From JBCDGZ01 sp038750655 (GTDB taxonomy: Bacteria > Bacteroidota > Bacteroidia > Chitinophagales > Saprospiraceae), in the NCBI GenBank assembly GCA_038750655.1, contig JBCDGZ010000096.1, forward strand, positions 1 to 31,163: DNA of 31,163 bases. The letters run 5' to 3'. The position numbers and the translations under genes were made by a program. Numbering within the stretch: the stretch's first letter is position 1; each line of letters begins with the position of its first letter. Of the stretch, positions 14,429 to 21,535 are shown in pieces. The notes under the pieces are model-generated. The model had not been told where the DNA came from. It searched no databases and saw only the letters and a list, made by a program, of their open reading frames with translations.

Positions 14429-17210
14429 AACCCCTCTTCGCTCTAAAATGCCTCACATCATACCTAAAGCTCAACATCACATATTGCTGCAATACATTAG
14501 TTTGAATGTCTTCTGTATAGAATTCGGTTATATTGCGCGTTAGGGTGTTGTTTTGCTCGAGTAAGTCAAAAACCCTCAGACTGATCTCTCCACGGTTATC
14601 TTTGAATAGTTTTTTACCGACGCTGATGTTCCATAGCAAGTAGTTTTGGTCAAAATCATCGGAGAAACCATTATAGAAATCGTGGATCAGGTCGGTCCTA
14701 AGCACCAAGCCTTTTCCCAAGATTAAGTTGAGCTTTAGCTTTGTTCGTTGGTTGAAATAGTTGGTGTTACTAGCTGCGTTCAAAGTGTTACTCACCGTAT
14801 TAAAGTTGCTGCGAGAGGAGACCGTAAAATCAACGCGATCACTAACGTTACTCGCCAGGGTCAATCCAATGCCCGCAGTGGAGCTATTGGCATCATTGCG
14901 CTCTTCATCGATCAGGCCTGGGGTCCGGGTGTAATTGGCGGTGAGGTCAATGTTCAGATTAGACTTGATCGGGGATACTGGAAAGCCGTAGGTCAGGAAA
15001 GAGCGTATGTCGTAGTACCCGTCCATATTAACGGGAATGGTAATTTGAGCATTTTCTTCTAAGGAGGCATCGTAATCGGAGGCCGAAAAATAGGTGCTAC
15101 TGGCAATGTAGTTATGAGCGAACGTCCCGTTGATCATCGCATAGAAGAGGGTTGATTTTTCGGTATTTGTCTTGGAGTAGTTGCCTCGTAAGTTATGTTG
15201 GTAGCTTTGGACTAAACCAGGATTACCGGCAGTCAACTGTAAGGGATTGCTGTTGTCTACTACATTTTGTAATTGCTCGATGCTGGGCAGTCCAGTACTG
15301 GTGCGATACCGCAATCGAAGGTGTACCAGTTTAGAAGGTCGATAAGACAGCATCGCCATCGGCAATACATTGAAAAAATTATTGTCTGTTTCTGCTTCGT
15401 AAGGCAGGCGTTGCTCGGTTAATAATTCGGCCCATTGGATACTAGCCCTGGTCATGAGCCGCCAGTCCCCTGACTTGAAGCGGTAACCTCCACCTAGCGT
15501 ATGACTGAGGTAATCGTTAGAAAAAATGATGCTCAAATCTTCGTTGAATACATCGTATTCTTGGGTCGTTTCATCAAAATCAAACGTTTCTTTAGTACTT
15601 TCCTCTCGTTGGTAACTCATCCGGTAATCGAACATCAACTGGTTTCTTCTAGTCAGTGGTTCGGTATAGCGGATGTCGGTAGCGACGTTCCACTGCGTAT
15701 TATCTAGGGTCGAAAATTGATCAAGTGAGGTGCTTGTCTTATCAAATAGGTTATCCGACAGTAAGTAACTTTCTCCATCCTTTGGTGCAAAACCATTGCT
15801 TACTTTGATAGAAAATGTCCGGCCTCTTTTTTCAAATTGATGCCGCCAAAGCAAGGCGTTATTCACATTCAGAGCGGTTAAATCCGCCGAAAAATGACTT
15901 TCTGTTTGGTTGAGAACATCAGTATCGGATAGCGTTTGGCCAAAAACATCTTCTTGCCCATCATTGCCTTGCCAGGTGGCGGTAGTCCTCAAGATCAACG
16001 AATTGTACTTATTAATTTTATAATCAAAGATGCCCGAAAAACGGTGATTCACATTCGTACTTTGGCTCAGGCTTTCCTCTAGATACAAATCCGTTAGTCC
16101 CTCCTCATCGAAGAACTGCTGGGATAGGATTTGCTCGGAGGTATTATCAGATTGATTGAAGAAGTAGCTGGCCGCAACATTCAACTTGTTTCCCCAGTTA
16201 TCAGAAAAATTAATGCCCAATGCATCAGAAGCGGTGATCCCTCCTTGCTGAGCTACCAAAAAATCATTGGCAGATATTCCCTGTTGTCTTCTCCCTGGGC
16301 CTCCCCTGCCTCGACCTCCTCTTCTTCCTCCTCGACCCCTTTCAGCCGTTCCTACAACCCCCAGTAAATCTTCGGTAGAAAAGTTTTGCTGATTGATATT
16401 ATTGGACAAACCAATGAAGGAGATGCGTTGGTCGCCGTTAAAGATATTAATGTTACCCCCCCCCTGATACCTATCTTCAGAGCCATAACCTGCATAGATT
16501 TTCCCAAACTGGCCATTGCGCATATCGGGCTTGGTGATGATGTTGATGGTCTTCGAAGTTTCCCCATCATCAAAGCCCGTAAATTGAGCCTGGTCACTTT
16601 GCTGGTCATAGACCTGGATTTTATCAATCACCTCCGCAGGGAGGTTCTGTAAGGCCGCCATTGGATCATTGCCAAAAAAAGGCTTTCCATCCACCAGTAC
16701 CTGTTTGACATCCTCCCCCTGAGCTTGCACGGTTCCTTCATCTACGACAACGGTGGGCATTTTTTCAATTAAGTCTATAGCGTCCGCATCCGGTAGGGTT
16801 TTGTAAGCATCGGCGTTAAATTGCGTAGTATCTCCCAATTGAATGATCGGCACGACCTTCTCTACCACTTCAACCTCTTGTAATTCTACCCCCTCTGCTA
16901 TTTTGAGCCTACCCAGCTGAAGGTCTTTCCCCTCCAGCTGGACCGTTCTTGAAATGGTCTGATAGCCGATGTAGGAAACTTCCAAGGTATACCTTCCGGT
17001 TGCTACATTTTCAAACCGAAATGCACCTTCCACATCCGAAATAGTCGTTTGTGTAGCCGCCGTATTTTTCAATAAAATATGAGCGCCTACCAAAGGCGTA
17101 AGGTCTTTCCCATCGACTACCTTTCCCGCAATACTTGCTGTTTGGGCATAACAGCATAAACCGATAAGCTGGAGGACAAGGATAATCTGGATTTTCTTTT
17201 TTGTAGTCAT
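14427..17210 (-). CDS. Outer-membrane beta-barrel receptor, TonB-dependent-receptor-like
   Basis: A 927-residue outer-membrane protein. After a signal peptide (1-22, ending CCYAQ) comes a carboxypeptidase-regulatory-like beta-sandwich (about 25-105: GKVVDGKDLTPLVGAHILL, YTLEVSYIGYQT). A plug-like domain follows (about 130-245), including VLVDGKPFFGNDP and INIITKPD. The remaining 650 residues are a beta-barrel of the PF14905 outer-membrane beta-barrel type, without the terminal aromatic residue usual in classical TonB receptors. Residues about 289-308 are an unusual Gly/Arg tract (RGRGGRRGGRGRGGPGRR), presumably in an extracellular or plug loop. I see no TonB box, so it may import a ligand by another route or act as a surface scaffold. 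It is encoded just after a small periplasmic protein that is also Gly/Arg-rich, and divergent from a LytS/LytTR system that may control it. Confidence 0.88.
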   Translation of the reverse strand: MTTKKKIQIILVLQLIGLCCYAQTASIAGKVVDGKDLTPLVGAHILLKNTAATQTTISDVEGAFRFENVATGRYTLEVSYIGYQTISRTVQLEGKDLQLGRLKIAEGVELQEVEVVEKVVPIIQLGDTTQFNADAYKTLPDADAIDLIEKMPTVVVDEGTVQAQGEDVKQVLVDGKPFFGNDPMAALQNLPAEVIDKIQVYDQQSDQAQFTGFDDGETSKTINIITKPDMRNGQFGKIYAGYGSEDRYQGGGNINIFNGDQRISFIGLSNNINQQNFSTEDLLGVVGTAERGRGGRRGGRGRGGPGRRQQGISANDFLVAQQGGITASDALGINFSDNWGNKLNVAASYFFNQSDNTSEQILSQQFFDEEGLTDLYLEESLSQSTNVNHRFSGIFDYKINKYNSLILRTTATWQGNDGQEDVFGQTLSDTDVLNQTESHFSADLTALNVNNALLWRHQFEKRGRTFSIKVSNGFAPKDGESYLLSDNLFDKTSTSLDQFSTLDNTQWNVATDIRYTEPLTRRNQLMFDYRMSYQREESTKETFDFDETTQEYDVFNEDLSIIFSNDYLSHTLGGGYRFKSGDWRLMTRASIQWAELLTEQRLPYEAETDNNFFNVLPMAMLSYRPSKLVHLRLRYRTSTGLPSIEQLQNVVDNSNPLQLTAGNPGLVQSYQHNLRGNYSKTNTEKSTLFYAMINGTFAHNYIASSTYFSASDYDASLEENAQITIPVNMDGYYDIRSFLTYGFPVSPIKSNLNIDLTANYTRTPGLIDEERNDANSSTAGIGLTLASNVSDRVDFTVSSRSNFNTVSNTLNAASNTNYFNQRTKLKLNLILGKGLVLRTDLIHDFYNGFSDDFDQNYLLWNISVGKKLFKDNRGEISLRVFDLLEQNNTLTRNITEFYTEDIQTNVLQQYVMLSFRYDVRHFRAKRG

Positions 17211-17230
17211 TAGGGGCTAAATTTGAGAGA

Positions 17231-17255
17231 CAGTCGGCACTTTTAATGCCGACTG
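17231..17255 (-). other. Hairpin between DUF4890-like gene and receptor gene
   Basis: CAGTCGGCA (17231-17239) and TGCCGACTG (17247-17255) form a perfect 9-bp stem with a 7-nt loop in the 76-nt gap between two minus-strand genes. It ends 20 nt before the receptor start codon and has no T run after it. It could be a processing or attenuation site that sets the ratio of the two products. Confidence 0.5.
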
Positions 17256-17286
17256 CGTGCGCTTATAAAGACCTATTTTTTTCCAA

Positions 17287-17673
17287 TTAACGTCTACTTC
17301 CTCTACCTTTTTTCTTCCCCTTGCGTCTGTTCGCCTGCATCTCTTCGTAAGCCTGGAATTGTTCTGCAGTTAAAATCTCCTTTAATTCCGTGCTTCTTGC
17401 TTGATTAATGGTCTTTCTAACCTCTTTCATGGCTGCACGATCTCCTTTGTTGGCTTCTCTAGCCTCCTTCATCTTATTGGCATAGGCCAAGTTGATGGCT
17501 TTGACATCGGCGGTCTGTTGAGCATCGAGCGATAATTTCTCGACCATCTGCGTAGTCTCTTTTTCTGCCATTTGTTCTGGATCAATTGATCTACCCCCTC
17601 GCTGGGCGCTGGCCGCAAAACTAAGGGTGAAAACAAAGGCGATTACGGCTAGGATTTTAATGGACTTATTCAT
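17287..17673 (-). CDS. Small periplasmic DUF4890-like/Spy-like protein
   Basis: A 128-residue exported protein with a signal peptide (1-23, ending ASAQ at 24). It is otherwise helical, with heptad-like charged helices and the segments LSLDAQQTADV and LTAEQFQAYEEM. These resemble the LTxxQ-type helices of CpxP/Spy-like periplasmic chaperones and the DUF4890 family of Bacteroidota. Both ends are Arg/Gly- or Lys-rich (RGGRS at 25-29; RRKGKKKGRGSRR at 116-128). It is the first gene of a likely two-gene operon with the outer-membrane receptor, 76 nt apart and separated by a hairpin. A role as a periplasmic helper of the receptor is inference. A good Bacteroidota-type promoter lies upstream. Confidence 0.8.
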   Translation of the reverse strand: MNKSIKILAVIAFVFTLSFAASAQRGGRSIDPEQMAEKETTQMVEKLSLDAQQTADVKAINLAYANKMKEAREANKGDRAAMKEVRKTINQARSTELKEILTAEQFQAYEEMQANRRKGKKKGRGSRR

Positions 17674-17747
17674 TGTTTTAATGTTTAGATTTGGAAAATT
17701 ACCCTGGGCTTGTATTATTGCTTAAGCCTTCGAGTACTTTGTTAATA

Positions 17748-17778
17748 CAAATATGTCTGAAATCATCATTACTACAAA
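17748..17778 (-). promoter_or_regulatory. Bacteroidota-type promoter for the DUF4890-like/receptor operon
   Basis: On the minus strand TTTG (17778-17775), a 19-nt spacer, and CATATTTG (17755-17748) fit TTTG-N19-TAnnTTTG with one mismatch. It lies 75 nt upstream of the ATG at 17673, inside the divergent region that also precedes the two-component genes, so a regulator bound here could act on both operons. Confidence 0.6.
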
Positions 17779-17948
17779 ACCTATTCAACGTAATGGCCCA
17801 ACTCACCGAAGAAGTAGGCGATGGACTCAATGACTCTCATTATAGCGGGGGGAGGGCATTCACTGAGTAAATTGGGGCATTGATAGAGAAGAATGAAGAG
17901 CTTGTTGATGATCTTTCTTTTTTCAGCGCAAAACACCCATATTGCAAT

Positions 17949-18986
17949 ATGGCAAAATTGATGAAAAATAGAATTTTCTGGACCATACTGCTGCTTTGGG
18001 GAACCTGGTTATTGATTACCCTGCCACAAAGCAATGGATTTAATAATCCTGAGCGATTTGTTAGACGAGCCATCCCGATCTTAGTGAGTTTTATCATCAT
18101 CATTATCATCAATGTAGAATACCTCCTTCCTAAGTTTTATCTGCAAAAAAAGCACGCGCTTTACATTCTTTGGGGAGCACTACTGCTGGCAGTCATGATT
18201 TTCTTATTGCATCAAGTATTTTTCCCCTTGACCAGCTCGATCAGTCTGCCTTCCTTTTTACAAAGCGACGAAGTGAATAGGATGATGAAGCCCAGGCGCG
18301 TAGGCGTAAGATGGCTGAGAGAAATGCCTGCCCTGATTATTGCCTTTTTGGGGAGTACCCTCTGGGAAATCACTAGGTTTGCGAATATTAAGGAAAAAGA
18401 ACGGCTTTCGGCCGAATTGAAGTTTCTCAAATCACAAGTCAATCCTCACTTTCTCTTTAATGCACTCAATAATATCTACAGCCTATCGGTCGTACAGGCT
18501 CCACAAACGTCAGAAAGCGTCATGCAACTTTCCGAAATTCTTCGTTATATGGTCTACGAATCGAATGAAGAGAAGGTACCCTTACGAAGTGAAATCAACT
18601 ACATCGAAAATTATGTCGATTTACAATTGTTAAAGGACAGTAGAGGGATGAACGTCGAATTGGATTTGGATAAAGCAGCCAGTGGTTTAATGGTCGCGCC
18701 CTTATTGTTCATTCCCTTTGTGGAAAATGCATTCAAACACAGTCGGATTGAGAATTTGAAAGATGGATACATCAAGATTCATCTGAGTACTGCGGACAAT
18801 ACCATTGCCTTTCGTGTGGTAAACAGCGTTCCTAAAAATAATTTTACCAAGGACGAGGTAGGAGGAGTGGGTCTAGAAAACACTAAAAAACGCCTGAACT
18901 TCCTTTACCCCAATGGCAAACACCAACTGAGCATTCGGCAAACCGATGACCAATTTGATGTCCATTTAAAAATTTCGGTCCAATGA
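17949..18986 (+). CDS. LytS/YehU-type sensor histidine kinase
   Basis: A 345-residue membrane sensor kinase of the His_kinase (PF06580)/HATPase_c type, partner of the LytTR regulator that follows. Four hydrophobic segments lie near residues 9-26, 41-61, 70-92 and 127-140, leaving little periplasmic domain, so the signal is probably sensed in or near the membrane. The phosphoacceptor is H167 in NPHFLFN, the N-box is PFVENAFKHS (256-265) and the G-box is GVGLENTKKRL (307-316). The frame is open upstream to 17880 (TTG), but the ATG at 17949, or the one four codons on at 17961, better fits a membrane-protein start. Its stop overlaps the regulator's ATG by four bases (ATGA), so the two are translationally coupled. 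Confidence 0.92.
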   Translation: MAKLMKNRIFWTILLLWGTWLLITLPQSNGFNNPERFVRRAIPILVSFIIIIIINVEYLLPKFYLQKKHALYILWGALLLAVMIFLLHQVFFPLTSSISLPSFLQSDEVNRMMKPRRVGVRWLREMPALIIAFLGSTLWEITRFANIKEKERLSAELKFLKSQVNPHFLFNALNNIYSLSVVQAPQTSESVMQLSEILRYMVYESNEEKVPLRSEINYIENYVDLQLLKDSRGMNVELDLDKAASGLMVAPLLFIPFVENAFKHSRIENLKDGYIKIHLSTADNTIAFRVVNSVPKNNFTKDEVGGVGLENTKKRLNFLYPNGKHQLSIRQTDDQFDVHLKISVQ

Positions 18987-19699
18987 GAACAATCAATTGC
19001 CTGATAGTAGACGATGAGGAACTAGCGAGAAATCTCGTAGAAAATTACATCGATCGCGTCCCTCATTTGAACGTCGTTGGTAAATGTGCTGATCCGTTTG
19101 AAGCCATGCAAGTCCTGCAAGAAAACAAGGTAGATTTGCTCTTTTTGGATATTCAAATGCCCAATTTAACCGGTATTGAATTTTTAAAAACACTATCGCA
19201 AAAGCCGCTAGTCATCTTCACCACCGCTTACAAAGAATACGCCATGGAGGGCTATGAATTGGACATTGTAGACTATCTCCTCAAACCCTTCCGCTTTGAG
19301 CGTTTCTTACAAGCCATCAATAAAGCGGGAAAGCTTTTAAAGCCGATGACGCCTCCACCTGCGCCTGCTACCCCAACAACGGAGGTAAAGCAAAAGGACT
19401 ATATTCTGGTAAAATCTGAGTTCAAGGTATTTCGCATCTTTTATAAAGATATTCTCTACATCAAAAGTATGAAAGAATACATCGCCTATCATACTTCCAA
19501 TGGCCGCACTTTGTCGTTGGGCTCTTTAAAGAAATTGGAACAGGAGCTACCGCCGGAGTTATTCATTCGGATTCACAAATCCTATATGGCTAATATCAGT
19601 TACATAGAGGCCCTGGAAGGCAATATGATCCATTTGGGAGACCAGAAATTGCCGATTGGAACAAGCTACAAGGAGGAGGTGTTGAAGCGAATTTTTTAA
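18983..19699 (+). CDS. LytTR-family response regulator
   Basis: A 238-residue response regulator: CheY-like receiver at 1-118 with D10/D11, phosphoacceptor D56 in LFLDIQMP, T80 and K101. A Pro/Thr-rich linker (119-134) leads to a LytTR DNA-binding domain at about 138-236 (KSEFKVFRIFYKDILYI, RIHKSYMANI, LPIGTSYKEEV). LytTR domains bind DNA through beta strands at paired 9-bp sites. The ATGA overlap with the kinase gene shows that they are one unit. The nearest likely targets are the divergent receptor operon or its own promoter; I could not identify convincing binding repeats in 17674-17948. It ends one base from the convergent DUF2200 gene. Confidence 0.94.
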   Translation: MRTINCLIVDDEELARNLVENYIDRVPHLNVVGKCADPFEAMQVLQENKVDLLFLDIQMPNLTGIEFLKTLSQKPLVIFTTAYKEYAMEGYELDIVDYLLKPFRFERFLQAINKAGKLLKPMTPPPAPATPTTEVKQKDYILVKSEFKVFRIFYKDILYIKSMKEYIAYHTSNGRTLSLGSLKKLEQELPPELFIRIHKSYMANISYIEALEGNMIHLGDQKLPIGTSYKEEVLKRIF

Positions 19700-19700
19700 T

Positions 19701-20081
19701 TCACTTGGTAGCTGATGAATCTTCACGCAATATTTTCTCCATCTTCCGTCCCTTCGCCAGTTCATCCACCAGCTTATCCAAATACCTGGTTTGCCGGGTC
19801 AATGCATTATCGATTTCCTCAATTCGATAGCCGCAGATTACGCCTTTAATTAAATGTGCATTAGGATGCAGCTGGGCCTTTTCAAAAAAGGTAGCAAAGG
19901 TTACTTTCTCCTCAATAAGCTCCTGGATTCTCTGCTCATCAAAACCCGTTAGCCACGCGATCACCTGGTGCAGTTCTTCTTTCGTCCTGCCCTTCTTCTC
20001 TACTTTGGTTACATAATGAGGATAAACAGAAGCAAAAGTCATCTTCGCAATTCGTTCATTGTGTTTATCAGTTACTTTCAT
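19701..20081 (-). CDS. DUF2200 family protein
   Basis: A 126-residue cytosolic protein that matches the highly conserved DUF2200 family almost end to end, beginning MKVTDKHNERIAKM and continuing with VYPHYVTKVEKKGRTKEELH. The family is all-helical, with unknown function. C-terminal residues after YLDKLVDELAKG are variable and charged. The length is typical of the family. Its stop codon faces the stop of the response regulator with one base between, so the two transcripts must overlap at their ends. Upstream lie the hairpin repeats at 20142-20284 rather than an obvious promoter. Confidence 0.92.
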   Translation of the reverse strand: MKVTDKHNERIAKMTFASVYPHYVTKVEKKGRTKEELHQVIAWLTGFDEQRIQELIEEKVTFATFFEKAQLHPNAHLIKGVICGYRIEEIDNALTRQTRYLDKLVDELAKGRKMEKILREDSSATK

Positions 20082-20141
20082 CTTACCTAGTTTTGATGTT
20101 AAGAGCTAGTCTCGCGCTTTCTAAATTTTACAACGTCCATC

Positions 20142-20155
20142 CTGCCGAATGGCAG
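20142..20155. repeat. Hairpin upstream of the DUF2200 gene
   Basis: CTGCC-GAAT-GGCAG (20142-20155) is a perfect 5-bp inverted repeat with a 4-nt loop, partly enclosed by ACGTC (20133-20137) and GACGT (20155-20159). It belongs to the same hairpin-rich block as the repeat copies at 20165-20284. Confidence 0.45.
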
Positions 20156-20164
20156 ACGTCCACT

Positions 20165-20202
20165 AAAATACCACAAATCCCGAAGGGATGGCCATACCAC
20201 AT
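20165..20202 (+). repeat. Short interspersed hairpin element, decayed copy B
   Basis: It reads AAAATACCACAAATCCC, GAAGGGATGGCCATACC, ACAT and aligns with copies A and C. The central CCC-GAA-GGG hairpin (20179-20187) is intact, while the first hairpin is lost and the last is weakened (TGG with CCA). It shares the ACATTCC tail of copy A. Confidence 0.55.
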
Positions 20203-20247
20203 TCCCCGTTCCCCCACGTTCGCCGTCCACCGTCGACCGTCCACCCA

Positions 20248-20284
20248 AAATGCCGCAGGCCCCGAAGGGATGGCTATGCCACAT
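20248..20284 (+). repeat. Short interspersed hairpin element, copy C
   Basis: It contains three consecutive perfect hairpins with 3-nt loops: GCC-GCA-GGC (20252-20260), CCC-GAA-GGG (20261-20269) and TGGC-TAT-GCCA (20271-20281). GCCGTCCACCGTC (20222-20234) precedes it, as for copy A. It begins 11 nt past the stop of the ATP-grasp gene (minus strand). Read in that direction it ends GCGGCATTTT, so it may act as that gene's terminator. Confidence 0.75.
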
Positions 20285-20294
20285 CAACCGTCCC

Positions 20295-21497
20295 TTACGA
20301 AATACTCGCATGAAAATCCCGGAACACCCGCTCCGCATAATCATCCAGCAAGGTCTTGATGCGTTCCGTCGATTTGGACTGAAGAATCAAACCAATGTGG
20401 TAATCCTTTTGCATTCGCCAACAGACCTCCGGATCATTAAAGGCCGAGCTATCCGGGTGCTGAAAGCGGCTCAGCGAAACAATGATGCCCGCGTGGTCCT
20501 TCCGCGCCTTCGGCGGCTTGTAAGCCCCCTCGCGCGCCTGCGCCGTCTCCAACCGAGCCCACTCGCCCCACAAATTGATCCCCGAAGAAGCCTCCACCAT
20601 CTCCGCCAAGTTGGCTCCACCAACCCGCGAGGCCGTTTCCAAAAAGTAGAACTGACCATCCTCCTTGGAGCGAATATACTCCGTATGCGAAGCACTGAAT
20701 TGCATGCCGAAAGCTTTCATCACCTGAGCATTCATCTTTTGTATCGCCTTGTCATCGGCCGAGCCAAATTCTACCGTTTGGGAGCGGAAGATACCGCCGC
20801 CCTGTGCCACCTCGAAAGGAGTATTGAGGTAGCGGGAGACGCGGCAGAATACCAGCTTTCCGTTGAAGCTCAGGGCATCAGCGTGGTAGACATCGCCGGG
20901 CTTGAATTGCTCAACGAGATACTGATGTCGATCTTCGCCTAGCTCATGCAGGACATTCCAGAGTTCTTCGGCGGAGTGCACTTTGCGGATGCCTACAGTA
21001 GAAGCCTCTGCGCGGGGTTTGACCACCCAGGGAGGAGATACCGTACGGGCATATTCGTTGACTTGCTCATCGTTGAACAAGGGGCTGAAGGGAGGCACCG
21101 CAATGCCCGCCTCTTGTGCTTTCATGCGCATCGCCAGCTTGTCGCGGAAGTAGCGCTGGGTCGTTTGCCCCATCCCTGGAATGCGGAAATGCTCGCGTAG
21201 CAAGGCCGCTTTTTCAACATCAAAATCATCCAGTGCCACAATGCGATCTACCGGATTAGAACGCATGAAATGCGCCAGTCCGGCAATCACATCTTTCATA
21301 TTCCATACACAAAGTTCGCTGGCCTCCACATAGAAAATATCGTCCAGCATATCTCTAGGCCAGTCTTTATCTTCTAGGTTTTTGGAGGTCACCAGATAAA
21401 CTTTGTTGCCTTCGTTTTTGCAGTAGCGAATAAAGTCGACACCTTTGAATTCGCAAGACACGCAAAGAAAAGTCAGGGGGCTATTGTTTGTACTCAT
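20295..21497 (-). CDS. ATP-grasp ligase in the glycogen gene cluster
   Basis: A 400-residue ATP-grasp protein of the carbamoyl-phosphate-synthase/biotin-carboxylase-like branch. An N-terminal Rossmann-like domain (LCVSCEFKGVDFIRYC) leads to the core: K160 in WVVKPRAEAS with the flexible loop after it, YLVEQF (194-199) for adenine, and metal ligands E273 (HTEY) and E287 with R291 (FLETASRVGG). The C-terminal 80 residues resemble the small mixed domain that follows the core in such enzymes. The product is unknown; by family it forms an acylphosphate and then an amide or similar bond. It starts 38 nt after the glgC stop on the same strand, so it is probably transcribed with glgA and glgC, yet it has no known part in glycogen synthesis. 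The hairpin element at 20248-20284 lies just beyond its stop. Confidence 0.85.
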   Translation of the reverse strand: MSTNNSPLTFLCVSCEFKGVDFIRYCKNEGNKVYLVTSKNLEDKDWPRDMLDDIFYVEASELCVWNMKDVIAGLAHFMRSNPVDRIVALDDFDVEKAALLREHFRIPGMGQTTQRYFRDKLAMRMKAQEAGIAVPPFSPLFNDEQVNEYARTVSPPWVVKPRAEASTVGIRKVHSAEELWNVLHELGEDRHQYLVEQFKPGDVYHADALSFNGKLVFCRVSRYLNTPFEVAQGGGIFRSQTVEFGSADDKAIQKMNAQVMKAFGMQFSASHTEYIRSKEDGQFYFLETASRVGGANLAEMVEASSGINLWGEWARLETAQAREGAYKPPKARKDHAGIIVSLSRFQHPDSSAFNDPEVCWRMQKDYHIGLILQSKSTERIKTLLDDYAERVFRDFHASIS

Positions 21498-21535
21498 GCT
21501 TTTACAATTTTGGTTTTTCGCCAGTTTTGAATGGC

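Noticed and set aside
17720..17727. GCTTAAGC palindrome as an operator
   Set aside because: An 8-bp palindrome is expected by chance and lies downstream of the predicted transcription start without further support.
17880..17948. Upstream TTG start for the LytS-type kinase
   Set aside because: The added residues are not kinase-like and use a rare start; ATG codons at 17949 and 17961 precede the first membrane helix directly.
17674..17948. Paired LytTR binding sites upstream of the two-component operon
   Set aside because: Only poor single matches such as TACGTTGAA were found; no two sites at the expected spacing.
20250..20942. 230-codon plus-strand frame over the ATP-grasp gene
   Set aside because: Antisense shadow of a real ATP-grasp gene; its N-terminus is a translation of the hairpin repeat, and the product has no domain.
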